A DNA stretch of 64,000 bases, taken from contig NW_024067820.1 of the NCBI RefSeq assembly GCF_009389715.1, positions 429,430 through 493,429 on the forward strand, read 5' to 3'. The position numbers and the translations under genes are program-made. A model generated the notes under the pieces. The model was not told the DNA's origin. It searched no databases and saw only the letters and a list, made by a program, of their open reading frames with translations. Of the stretch, positions 13,213 through 24,500 are shown in pieces (position 1 is the first letter of the stretch; every line of letters starts with the position of its first letter). This stretch comes from Phoenix dactylifera (taxonomy: Eukaryota > Streptophyta > Magnoliopsida > Arecales > Arecaceae).

Positions 13213-15826
13213 ATGGCACTAGATCCAAGCTTCATTGTTGGAATTGTGGGTAAGTCTCCCTTCTTCCCAAGTACCTCTTCTTATCATTTACATGGCGACA
13301 TATGATGAGTTGCTTGGTTTTTTGTCAGGGAATGTGATATCCATACTAGTCTTTGCTTCTCCCATGTGAGTTCATGAAGCTCCCCTTCTTCAAACACTAA
13401 ACAGCTGTTATTGTTATATTATCACTTCTTACTTAGTTTTGAGGTGGTGTTTTGTTGGATGTGATGGTTCAGAGGCACCTTCCGGCGGGTGGTGAAGAAG
13501 AAATCCACCGAGAGTTTCAAATGGCAGCCTTATGTCACCACTTTACTCAGTACTTCACTGTGGACTTTTTATGGTCTCCTCAAGCCTGGAGGTCTCCTCG
13601 TGGTCACGGTTAATGGCATTGGAACCGTGTTGCAGGCCATCTATGTGACTCTTTATCTCGTCTACGCTCCCAGGGACACAAGGGTGATGGCTTTGTTTCC
13701 TTCTCTTTGTCCATGGAAGAAAGTGTGAACTCAAGTAGGCTGGGTTATATTTGGCTGTTTGATATTTGATTTCAGGTGAAGATGGCAAAGTTGGTGGCAG
13801 TTTTGAATGTGGGATTTTTGGGGTTGGTGATACTGGTCACTCTTCTGGCAATCCATGGGAGTGTCCGGCTTACTGTGATAGGGTTCTTGTGTGCAGCTTT
13901 GACCGTGGGCATGTATGTTTCGCCCTTGGCAGCTATGGTATGCAAAGCAAATTTTTTGTTCCCCTTGTTAATATCAACCCACGCGGATTACACAATATAA
14001 ATGTGGGAATTGAATAAGCTATATTTGATGCTTAATTTGTATAATATCATAAATGCTTCTAAAATGTGTAATGTATTAGCATGACCAATTCATTTGTCTT
14101 TTGAGCAAAGACAAATTCATGCAAGTTATTAGTTTCTTTTAAGATAACAAATATGTAACCCTGTAACTCTCTTTTCAATTATACTGGCCAGGAATGATTG
14201 TTTGTATAACACACCGATAAACAAATCAAAATATAGTCTTTAAACTTTATGTTGCTTGGTAATGGTGTATAATGTTATAAAGATACATAACTGTTATGCA
14301 CTGCAATACCTATACACTCATATAAATTTATTGAGGCTGAGACCAACTACATGATCCCTTTGTTATGCAGAGAATGGTGGTGAAAACGATGAGTGTTGAG
14401 TACATGCCCTTCTTCCTCTCCTTCTTCCTCTTCCTCAATGGTGGAGTATGGAGTGTCTACTCTCTGCTCGTACAAGATTACTTCATTGGTGTAAGTTCTT
14501 TTTAGTTGATTTTACTATGCAAGAAAGTTTTTCTTAAGCTTGTAGATACAAACTTTCTGTATGATCTCCCTAACCATCAACCATATCTAAAAGATTCCAA
14601 GGAAAATGTATGAAAAATGATTAAAAAAAAACACAAGGAAGCATAATAAAAGATATAAGTAATGTAAGGAAAAGACTGCATACTTTGGCACATTAGGTCC
14701 TTTAGTATTTCCCAATGATTAGTAACTTGTGTCCATGAAAATTTTGTTACTTTGCCCATTCCAACAGAGGGTTCAGATTGATCCCTGCCTTCTTCATTAG
14801 GGGTATAGGTTCATCTAAACTTGGTTTTAATCTGAATTCCAAGTATTGATTCTAGCACATGAGCTCGCATTGCTTTAAAACTAGCAGTCTAATGCATAGA
14901 TTGAATAATGGTGCTACCTACTCTGCTAGTAAAAGTCTCTTGGTGATTGCTAGGGAATCGAAATTGTGTAGTAGAATACTACATTGTCATGTCTGGGGGT
15001 TAGGGAGTATTAGAGGAGGTATTCCTTCTGTTCTGTAGCCTATATTTTCCCATTGGCCTAAAGTACAGCATGCATGAAACTTGTCCCGAGCTAACCCTTG
15101 GTTTGCACAAGCGAAATTTGGAAGATCTAAATCTGCTTATGGTGGAACACTGAGAGTGAAAAAAAAGAGGCTGTTCATCCATAAGGTCTAGAGAGAGCCA
15201 AACATACAAAGCTAATTGATCCCTACGTGCAAAGGTTATTTTCATGTTTTGAATCCACAATACTCAAGTCCTAGCAAGGCAATCTTAACGTTGCGCCAAG
15301 ACTTGCCCTCTATAGTACAACATTGAGAGTGATCTCTTAAAAGTTGAACCTTGTCTCAAGCAACATTTATTTGGGCTGTTAAGTTAATCTATGAAGATTA
15401 AATATATGGTCTACCAAGCAAAGGACTCAAATAATTAAAGTTGAACCAGGAATTTAGATTTCGGGTCACTAATTTGATATTCTAAGTGATGTTTTTTTGT
15501 AGGTTCCAAATTGTGTTGGTTTTGCATTAGGCTCGGTTCAACTGGTCCTCTATGCTATATATAAAAGGAAGACGCCGTTGGCAAAGGCAGCAGAGACAGA
15601 TGAAGAGGAGGGCTCAGCACACCTTGTGGGCGAAGTGGAGATGCAAGGATATGAAGGCAAGAATAGCTTCCATGCAGCTCAACAGAGGCATTTGAACAAA
15701 GGTAGCAGCCTACCAAAACCATCAATACCCCGCCAAACTAGCTTAAACAAAGTTGTGAGATCCTTGTCCATGACTGCTTATGAGCTGCACTCATATTGGC
15801 ACCAAAATGATCGTTTGGGGAGTTAA
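13213..15826 (+). CDS. SWEET sugar transporter, clade IV (SWEET16-like), copy A
   Basis: Seven-helix bidirectional sugar facilitator. Clade IV members are mostly tonoplast hexose transporters. Six exons join to 296 aa: 13213-13249, 13329-13365, 13473-13683, 13776-13937, 14371-14490, 15503-15826. Two MtN3/saliva domains occur (about residues 8-95 and 128-215). The conserved proline tetrad is at P24, P44, P145 and P162, and the substrate-site residues W176 and N192 are present. The motifs [43 protein letters not shown] and PNCVGFALGS match rice SWEET16 closely. The cytosolic tail is long (about 85 residues) with an acidic DEEEG stretch, QRHLNKG and a serine-rich segment ending ELHSYWHQ, features shared with rice SWEET16. 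The start at 13213 gives MALDPSFIVGIVG. An upstream ATG at 13208 is out of frame. The paralogue lies 5.7 kb downstream on the same strand. Confidence 0.95.
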
Positions 15827-15970
15827 GAACATAGCACCTCTCAAGATGATCCAACTCTCTTACAAGTGAGGGAATCTTATAAGCTAGAGGTACTTCCAAT
15901 TGTGCAACTTGTTTTGAGAAATCTAAGTTCTTAATGTGGATTTTCTTGTTAATTTAGTTTAGAATTTTTC

Positions 15971-16222
15971 TTTTGTATGTATACCCTCCTAAATATATGA
16001 AATTGCATGAATACCCTATTTGTATGTATATCTTCTTCTTTTTTTTTTGTATATATACCCATACTATTTAATGTTGTTAAAAAATAAATAGCTTAAAATT
16101 AAAATGACTGAAAATATCCTTATGGGTAGATATACAAAAGAAAGTTATAAGGGTATACATGCAAATAGAAGCTTTACAAAGGTATTAATGCAAGTTTTTA
16201 TATTTAACAAGATATATATTAA
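15971..16222. mobile_element. Foldback element, copy 1 (roughly 30-bp subrepeat family)
   Basis: The left arm contains GTATACCCTCCTAAATAT and TTGCATGAATACCC. The right arm contains the reversed motif, AAGGGTATACATGCAAATAG. The middle has TATACCCATACTATTTAATG and AAATTAAAATGACTG. The same order occurs in copy 2, and in the opposite orientation in copies 3 and 4. No coding sequence. Ends are approximate. Confidence 0.65.
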
Positions 16223-16320
16223 AAAAATCAAAACTCGGCTGAAATTTGCCAAGCTTTTTATGATTCAGTTGGATTGGTAAGTCAAAAAAAGATCGAGCCA
16301 CATTATCAATTTTTTAAAGA

Positions 16321-16626
16321 TTTTTTACATGAATATCTTTCTAAATATCGGATTTTGCATGAATATTCTTCCAAAATTGATATTTGCATGTATATCCTCG
16401 TAGAATACTTGTTTTGCTATTCTATCATTTTTTATCTTTATTTTTGCATATGTACCCATACCAGCTGACGCCGTTAAGAAATTATCGGTTTCAAATTAAA
16501 ATGACAAAATGCCCTTAATGGATAGACATGTAAATAGAAATATTTATAAAGGTATACAAGCAAATAACAATTTTACAAGAATATCCATGCAATTTTGCAT
16601 ATTTAGAAAGGTATATATGCAAAAAA
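16321..16626. mobile_element. Foldback element, copy 2
   Basis: Same orientation as copy 1. Left arm: TTACATGAATATCTTTC then TTGCATGAATATTCTTCC then TTTGCATGTATATCCTCG at about 30-base spacing. Core: GTACCCATACCAGCTGACG, then AAATTAAAATGAC. Right arm: AAGGTATACAAGCAAATAAC and AAAGGTATATATGCAAAAAA. The two arms are complementary over about 100 bases. Confidence 0.7.
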
Positions 16627-16904
16627 GAATTCTAGTAGATGAAAAGAATTTAGACACATTAATTAATGTGATGGAGCACAGGAGAAAAGCCTCCGGCCCT
16701 CCATGAATGGGAGGAGTCATGCAACGCGTGGCCTCGTAGACCCACATCCATGCGTGCATTTCGTACCGGAGAACATATAAAAGTTCCTAGTTTGTCATTC
16801 AGCGGGATCACAATTCGCATAGCGCCGGAGATAAAAATAATAAAAATAATAAAATAAAAATTTTATTTTATTTTTAATTAAAATAAATATAATTTTTATT
16901 AACT

Positions 16905-17022
16905 TACAGGTGTTTATGCAAAACCAGTGTTTTATGGAGACACAGATATAAATATGAATTTGAAGAGGGTATTCATACAAAGTTGAATTTTTCGAAGGGT
17001 ATTTTTGTATATATATATTTTT
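16905..17022. mobile_element. Foldback element, partial arm
   Basis: Only right-arm type units are seen: GTGTTTATGCAAAACCAG, GAGGGTATTCATACAAAG and AAGGGTATTTTTGTATAT at about 30-base spacing. No matching left arm lies next to it, so this is a truncated copy or a leftover of copy 2. Confidence 0.5.
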
Positions 17023-17378
17023 GAGATCTTGAATCAGTTAAGTTGGAATATCTGGTGATCATTTTGGTAATGCTATTCTACATTTGATTTTGATATAATT
17101 ATCATTATTGAATGTACGAATTTGCATATCTTTCTTTATTTAAAAAAGATTAAAACATATCAAATTTAAATTAATTATAGATGCTTAGATTAGCAAAATA
17201 TTTTTTAATGATTCGTAAATGTTGAGTTGTTGTTTGTTTTTGATGTGGGAATTTCGTAAAAGTAATATGATTTATTCTATAAGAGTTGATATTAACATGA
17301 TTTAATCTTTTTTTGTTATCTGTTTTTATTAATGGATTATACTTGCTAGATTTTGAGCATTTTTATTGTTTTTTTAAG

Positions 17379-17670
17379 TGCATACCCTCCTAAATATGCG
17401 TAATTGCATGCATACGCTTGCAAAATTACTATTTGTATGTATATCCATATAATTTTTTTTAGCATGTCTACTCGTAAGGCTATTTTAGTCATTTTAATTT
17501 TAAATCGTTTAGTTTTAATTCGTTAAATGGTATGGGTACATATATAAAAAAAAAGTAAAAGAATTTTATACATGCAAAATGAGTATTTGATGAGGGTACA
17601 TATATAAATAGTAATTTTATGAGGATATTCATATAATTTTATATATTTTAAAAGATATATATGCAAAAAA
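17379..17670. mobile_element. Foldback element, copy 3
   Basis: Opposite orientation to copies 1 and 2. Left arm begins TGCATACCCTCCTAAATATG and includes ATTACTATTTGTATGTATAT. The right arm carries the reverse complement, ATATATAAATAGTAATTTTA. Core: TAGTCATTTTAATTTTAAAT and ATGGTATGGGTACATATA. Poly-T and poly-A tracts border it. Confidence 0.7.
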
Positions 17671-18034
17671 AAACTTTTTAATTTAAGAAAGAAATAACAT
17701 CACAATCTCAAACAACAAACTGTTGAGTTTGTTTGTGTCACATGATCCTGGTGAGGGTGAGCATGAGCCACTGGCTGTAGATTTCTTGATCAAATACACT
17801 CTTTGGGAGTGAATCCATGAAAGCTTTAATTTGAGAGATCCAAGTAGAAAAATGAAATGGGTTGAAGATCTGACGTAATTAAAAGACCATTTTACAGTGC
17901 AATGTGCACGTTGGGAGTAATTTAAGGTTCATTACCATGTATTTATGTTCATCCTAGTGCAGGAAATCAAGAACAATATAATAAAATGAGAAAAGTGAGA
18001 GATCCATTCTCAACGCTATTAATACCAATAGTAT

Positions 18035-18463
18035 TGTGAGGACCGGTGCGGGCGTGTATTTAGTTCTACATCGGTTATTTACTGGGTAGATCTTAAGTAC
18101 TTATACAGAATTAAGGAACCCAAATAATACCTTTCGGCTAGCCATTTTGGATGAGGTCTTGAGTTGTTACAAATGGTATTAGAGTGGACCCGACTCATAA
18201 CCTATATGGACTAAGGGATACTGCAGCACGGATCCATTGAGGCTGACCATGGGCCGATCGTGGTGTTTGTAATTAGATTTGAACCCTTAGCCTGACGAGA
18301 ACGTTAGGGCTTGAACGGGAAGAGTATGTGAGGACTCGTGTGGACGTGTGTTTAGTCCCACATCGATTATTCATTGGATAGATCTTCGGTACTTATATAG
18401 GATCAAGGAATCCAAATAATATCTTTTGACTAGCTATTTTGGATGAGGTCCTGAGCTGTTTCA
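18035..18463 (+). mobile_element. Complete TRIM retrotransposon, copy 1
   Basis: Terminal-repeat retrotransposon in miniature, non-coding. The LTRs are 18035-18171 and 18327-18463, both 137 bases. Each begins TGTGAGGAC, contains the TTTAGTTCTACATCGG / TTTAGTCCCACATCGA block and CTAG-CATTTTGGATGAGG, and ends in CA. Just inside the 5' LTR is TGGTATTAGAG at 18174, a primer-binding site of the initiator-methionine tRNA type (TGGTATCAGAG with one change). The 155-base interior ends in a purine-rich tract, GAACGGGAAGAG, as a polypurine tract. Flanking pentamers AGTAT and TGTAT differ at one base and are probably a decayed target duplication. Such elements need proteins from autonomous relatives to move. 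Confidence 0.88.
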
Positions 18464-18589
18464 TGTATATGCAACCTACAACTTCTAACTATAAGCGTGA
18501 TAATTTATGATCCAACCTATCAACCCGACATGCAAACGATCTGCTTTAAGCAGATTTGGGTTTGACACAAACGAGTTTCGGTCATACAT

Positions 18590-19000
18590 GGATCAACCAG
18601 TCTAGATCTGTTTATTAAATAAGTTAAATTTAGGTTTAGATTTTTGACCCATTTAATTCGTTTGATTCATTTAATAATTGGATCAGGTAGTTACTTGATC
18701 CATTTAACTTATTTAAAATCTGTTTAATTTGTTTAATCTTGCTTAACTTATTTAATATATTTAATATATTTAATCTATTTAATCTGTTTAATTTTGCTTA
18801 ACTTATTTCTGATCTATTTAACTTATTTCTGATCTATTTAATCTATTGAATATATTTAATATGTTAAAGATTTATTTAATCTATTTAACTTATTCTGGTA
18901 TGTTTGATAAATAGATTATGCAAGTCGGATCAATTTATCTGTTGAATAAATATATCGGATTAAAATATAAAAATTTAACCTCTTTAATAAATATAATAAA
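18590..19000. repeat. Degenerate short-period repeat of TTTAAT type
   Basis: About 400 bases of imperfect 8-14-base units such as ATTTAATCTGTTTAAT, CATTTAACTTATTT and TCTATTTAATCTATT. It looks like slippage-grown low-complexity DNA. It begins with a more ordered portion containing GACCCATTTAATTCG. Confidence 0.65.
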
Positions 19001-20750
19001 TTTGAATTGACCAATCCGACTCACATTCAATCATTCATGGATTGCCACTCCTACTTACGTAAAGATAAATCCAAAATATTGCCCAAATCTCAACCATCGA
19101 GCCCTCTTAGATACGTGGCTCCAGGCCATGGCCATGGGTGCCTTCTCTCAAAACTTTTGGACCAACGAGAAGCAAAAGCACGTCAAAGGGCTTCGTGTAC
19201 CCCTGAAGTCTGCAGTACTGTGGCTATTAAAAAAACCGGTATTGATGGTTGGGTCTAAAATTTAAAATTTTAGATTGAATTAAATCCTTATATAGATATC
19301 AAGGTTTTCTCCTGATTGAACTCAATCTCTCTTCCTCCCTAACAGGTGGTTTCTCTCCTATATCGAGGAGATGAAGCAAGTAAACATTAACAGCTTAAAT
19401 TTTAAGTTGAATTATGTTTCAGCAAATATCACCTCCTTCTGGTGTCCTACAACAGCTATTGAAGCTTAGTTTTGGACAAGTAGGTGGATAAAGGGGCTTG
19501 CTTTTGACTTCACTTCGAGTTCTACTCTAATTTTAAAGCATTATAAAATTTATTTTTTATTTATTATCAGTCTTTCTTTCCACTCCATTGGACTCTCTAG
19601 CCTGTCTCATTTCCGGTTTTTCCAAAGACATGAAAAATATCACCTCACAGTAGATGGCAGACCTCTTCTTTTGAAGCTGGGTGTGCCGAGCGATCATTTC
19701 TGCCAAAGAGATTCTCCATGCGCTTCCAAACTTTGGCACAGAGTTGTCTTGGAGATTGGATACCCATAAGAATATGCCCATAATTTAATAAGTTTTAGTT
19801 ACTTGCATATGCTTCTTAGAATGGATATTTAATGCATTCGAGTTAATGTGCCGACAAGAAAGCGTGGGATAATGATTTTTAAAAAAATTATATATAAGGT
19901 CATGTTCTGAAAAAAGTTATTTTAACTCTAGAAATTGATTCGACCACACAAAAACCCCAACAACCGGTCCCCAACCCCACGTACCTTTCCTGCTTTTGTT
20001 TTTTGTTTTTTTTTCTTTTTTTATCACAGCCCATAACCATAACCATGCATGACTTCAAGTAGGCTCCACCAACTTTGTTCTTGCAAACCCCATGGCATGA
20101 GACTCGCACAAGCTTGGTTTTAATTAAGCTTACAGCAACTTCATCCGGACGTTGATCATGTTATATATCCATCATTGATTTTGATTAATTAAGAACCTGC
20201 CCATATGGTGTTGTCTGTCAATTTTCTTTGGATGAGGCATCAGATGTGAGGGGAAGGGATGGTCATATGGAGGCATGCATGAAGATACAGCAAATGCAGC
20301 ACTTAATTACGAAAGACAGTGTCCAAAGAATTAGAGAAAGGGTTGGCCCAGTGTAATCTACTTGATATTCATTGAAGATATGATTTATAACTTATGTCTG
20401 CTCGTCAATCATTGTAACGTGCAGGGATGAGAGGTGCGAGCTTGGGCATCTTAATTTAATCACTATGCTTCACACTCATCAGATCACCAAATTCTACAGG
20501 TTGCATTTTTCTTATAAATCAGGTGATTTAAGAAAAAAATATATTTCTGAGGAACATATTCTACAAGAAAATGAAGTCCCTACATAAGTGGGTTATTTTT
20601 CGTGAAGTATTTTACTCCTCAATATTTGTGCAGTTTAGAACCGTCGATCGAGAGTTTCCCATAAAGAAGTAGGTGTCGCTCGCAATCTACATACATAGAG
20701 ATTATTCATGCATAACATGGACCATTCTTATACCAATGCTAGCATACGCA
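19001..20750. other. Intergenic region without recognised genes
   Basis: Mixed AT-rich spacer. Open frames at 19007-19258 (plus) and 19557-19781 (minus) show no family motif that I recognise. No RNA gene is seen. Confidence 0.35.
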
Positions 20751-20751
20751 T

Positions 20752-20875
20752 CTACAACAATAACAGCAACAATAACAAAAATAATAACAATAAAAATAAT
20801 AAAAAATAACAATAATAATGATGGCGGCGGCAGCCGCAGCAACAGCAACAGCAACAACAATAATAATAAAATTAA
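20752..20875. repeat. Compound trinucleotide repeat (AAC/AAT/AGC type)
   Basis: Interrupted runs of ACAATAACAGCAACAATAAC, AATAATGATGGCGGCGGCAG and CAACAGCAACAGCAACAACA. Apparent polypeptides across it on either strand are low-complexity and not genes. Confidence 0.8.
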
Positions 20876-21039
20876 TTAGATAAATAAGTAATATGTTTTT
20901 TTTTGCAAAAAAAAAAGAGAGATATTTGTGGTGATACCGTTCACCAATGAAGTAGGCATGGCATTTCTTTTTGAATATTTTATGCAATTTTGTTTGGTTT
21001 CTTATCTAGATCAGTTTGATACTCAAATATTTTATTTTT

Positions 21040-21480
21040 TGGGGGCTAAAATGGATGATTCATATATTTCTAGTACAAATATATCTAAGAAGGTCAGAAA
21101 ACAACAAGTTTTGGAGTGTTCTAGACAACTCTCTCTCTTCAACCTCTAGGTACCCCAGAGTGACTAGCTACATACGAGGTTACCCAGTCTGCGGCTCCAT
21201 TAGCCTCTCTGAATATGTAGTTGGCCTGAAAGACCACACCGTCACTGATCATAATACAGATGTCCCAAAGTAAAGGGTGGCACCCTCCTTCGCCGCTGGT
21301 GCCACCCAGGATCCAGGTACTCAAACCTCAAAGGCACATCCTTAGCTAATAAGATGGCAAAATCTCGCGAATTGAAAAACTAATCCACTCGTTAGAGTCA
21401 TCCCTGGCGGGTCCCCACGCAAAATGGACGGAAAAGCTTGTCCACACGCACAGAATTTTCGATCATGAAAGGCAGATTAG
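21040..21480 (-). pseudogene. LINE RNase H domain remnant, copy 1
   Basis: The minus strand encodes a decayed C-terminal RNase H domain of a plant L1-type LINE. Visible parts are DGVVFQANYIFREANGAADW followed by VTSYVASHSG (from about 21,260 down to 21,150). After a frameshift, ERELSRTLQNLLFSDLLRYI follows (about 21,125 to 21,060). The core motif, FxANxIxREANGAADWV, is the conserved LINE RNase H C-terminal box. Frame breaks mark it as dead. It lies only about 70-500 bases upstream of the start codon of SWEET copy B and is antisense to it. Confidence 0.65.
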
Positions 21481-21553
21481 AGCACGTTCTTCTTATCTCT
21501 CCCTCCTCCTATTAACCCCAAGCCCAGACTTCTCCTGCCAGACTCTTCTCATC

Positions 21554-24500
21554 ATGGAAGCCCTTCTCTTCTTCATTGGAGTCGTTGGTGAGCTTCAGCT
21601 ATCCCCTCCCCCCAAGAAACTCTCCCATAGCTATCTCCCATATATTCAATGACCATCTCATAACTAACTGTTTTTTCTTTCTCTTAACTTCTATTCTTGC
21701 AGGCAATGTTATCTCTGTCTTGGTCTTTGCCTCGCCCATGTAAGTATTAATATTTTAGATTGCTCTCTCAGAACTTCATAGGCTATCTATCTTCTATACC
21801 TCCTTTGGGTCTATACTAGTGGCATGATGATGACCATATATATATATCTATACAGCAAAACATTTTGGAGAATAGTTAAAAACGGATCAACCGAAGGCTT
21901 CGAGCCGTCTCCCTACGTCGTCACCCTCCTCAGCTCCTCCTTATGGGTGTACTACGGGATCACAAAGCCTGACGGCTTCCTCGTTGCCACGGTTAATGGG
22001 GTGGGCATTGTTTTGGAGGCTATCTATGTCACCTTGTTCCTCATATATGCGGCTCCATCTCTGAGGGTTAGATCTTATAATAACAATCATCAAGGAAAAA
22101 AATAGATCAAAATCTTAGAGCCTAGATTCAAGCTTACTACCTTCTCTATGGACGAAGGATGCAAGCGCTAGGCCAGAGCCTAACTTGTTCTTTTCTTTTC
22201 CATTCTTCACTTTATTCTTTGAGAATAAATGTTTGATTTTTCTTTTTTTTGTGGCTTATGTTTATTAGGCTAAGACGGCTATTTTGGTGGCACTCTTGGA
22301 TTTGGGAATTTTTGGGGCGGTGGTTTTAGTTACAAGGTTGGTGGTGATCGAGGAGACCACGAGGGTGATAGTGATCGGAGCCATCTGTGCGTGTCTCAAC
22401 GTATTTATGTATGGATCTCCGCTCGCCGCAATGGTAACTTTTTTTTTTTTTCTTGTTGCCCCTCTTTTTGTTTTTTTTCCCGCCTAAAGGTCAATTATAA
22501 AATAGTAGTTTGCTAGAACTTTATAGGTGTAGCACAAGCCTATACTTATTTACAGCATTAGGGTTTGAAATCACCACTTATCTTAAAAGCTTAAGCTAAT
22601 AAAATATGATAGATTTATTTATATATTTAATATTTTCTTACAAGGGTTACAACTATATAATCATAAAATGGGACATGAGAGCTTAAGACTCGGCAAATCT
22701 CTCTCACTACTTTGTTGTTTCTTCCGAACGTTGGACCTTCCTTCTTCTCGGAAGGTTAAATGGCTGAACTCGGAATTAATCTTGGCATTTGTTAGACCGT
22801 GTCCGGAAAATATACTGCACAATTCTTCTCTCAAGTTTTAATGAAAAATTCTTTAATCCATGCGAAAGCTAGACAGAGGGGACGACGTAGAGTGCAAGAT
22901 AGTTATTATTAGCCGTGGATAGCATGTAAGGTAGCCGTCCATCCACTAATGGCAGCCATCAAGCACTATGGTGCAAATTGTGCACTGCACAGCAATAAAA
23001 TATAAAATATTTATCTAAATATTTTTTAATACTAAGTAGATACTAGATATTAGTATGCCAAAGAATTATCTAAATATTTATCTAAATATTTTCTAATTTG
23101 ATAAATTAGCCGTCATATTAAGTTGTACAAATAAGTGCTCAGAGGCCTCAAGTTGCCTTCAGACCCGTGCGTCCTATTTTGCCACAAAAAAAGCAAAATC
23201 ATGGCTGTTTCTGCTGAGACCGCTGAGGCGGACGCAGAACTGGACCACGGAGGGGGGACAGCGAGTAGGATCGCCACATCAGCACGGACAGGCCATTCAT
23301 GTCCTCCTTTTTATTTTTGAATTTTGGTGGCACACGGCATGCATGGTTAAATGCCTAGTGCCATAAAAAGCACAAATACGAAGTTTTCTTTTGCCATACT
23401 TTGTATCCATTTTAAGTGAAAAAAAAACATGAGGTGATTCCCTTAAAAAAAAAGAAAATGATATACAGCGTTCTTTAACTTTATGTAATTAAGTATAAAT
23501 ATGATTTTTTTTCAAAAATATGAAAACTTTAGGTTGCAATACCAACATATTTTATGCTTGCAGCATGAAATAATAAGATGTGTTTTGTCCTCTGCTGCAA
23601 ATCATCTGTCATTTAATCACACCTAATGATTTGTTTTCTGAAAAAAAAATCAAGACTTTTATTTAATCTGTCAACATCTGTCATTTATCCAAGTAGTAGA
23701 AATTTTCTGCAACATGGATGGCAGAGAATCTGCCTTAACTTGGGGTCTTTAGGATTTAAGAAATGAAGATGTTAGCAGTCAAAGCACTCTTATGACCGAG
23801 TTAAGAGAAAGAAGAGAAGTTGAAATTAAGATCTAAGCAACAAAAGTTTGAGAAGCAACCACCACCGATTTGTTCCGTTCTTTGAGTAGCTTATGAAATT
23901 GGCCATGGCTTAGTAGGGGCGGTTGCTTGATCTGTTAGAATTTGTTTGGTTCGCAGAAAAAAAGAAGAAGCATAGTCAATAAAAAAATAAAAAATATATA
24001 TTACATTTCATAAGATTTTTAAAAGAAAGATGAAAAGATAGCTTTTTCATGGAATAAGATTCTTACACTTCATTAAAAAAAAATCTATATGAGAAAGTTT
24101 GATTGAAATATATATTTTTTTTCAAAGTGTCTTTAAGCTTTTAGATATAATGGGGTAAGATCTTTTTCTTTATTATAGATATAACATATATTTTATATAA
24201 TTTGTTTAAAAAAATAAATACTCAATCAAACATAAGCTATTTTAGAATATGTTATTTTTTTATGGTCAATTAAATATATAAAAACTATTTTTTGTCATTA
24301 GATTCTCAAAAAAAATATTCTAATAAAATTTTTTTTCTGCGAACCAAATAAGTCTGAAAATCATGTCTCACGATAAGAAAGAGAAGAGTAGTATACGTTT
24401 TTTTTCGTTTCTTGCACAGTAGCTTTTTTTAGTCGTACGGGAATCATCAGAACCCTACTTCTAATGTCCAATATGCCTTATTTGCATGTGCAGCCCACAT

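Noticed and set aside
20739..20987. Hydrophobic minus-strand open frame of 82 codons
   Set aside because: It is the translation of a trinucleotide repeat (runs of I, V, A and Y) and not a membrane protein gene.
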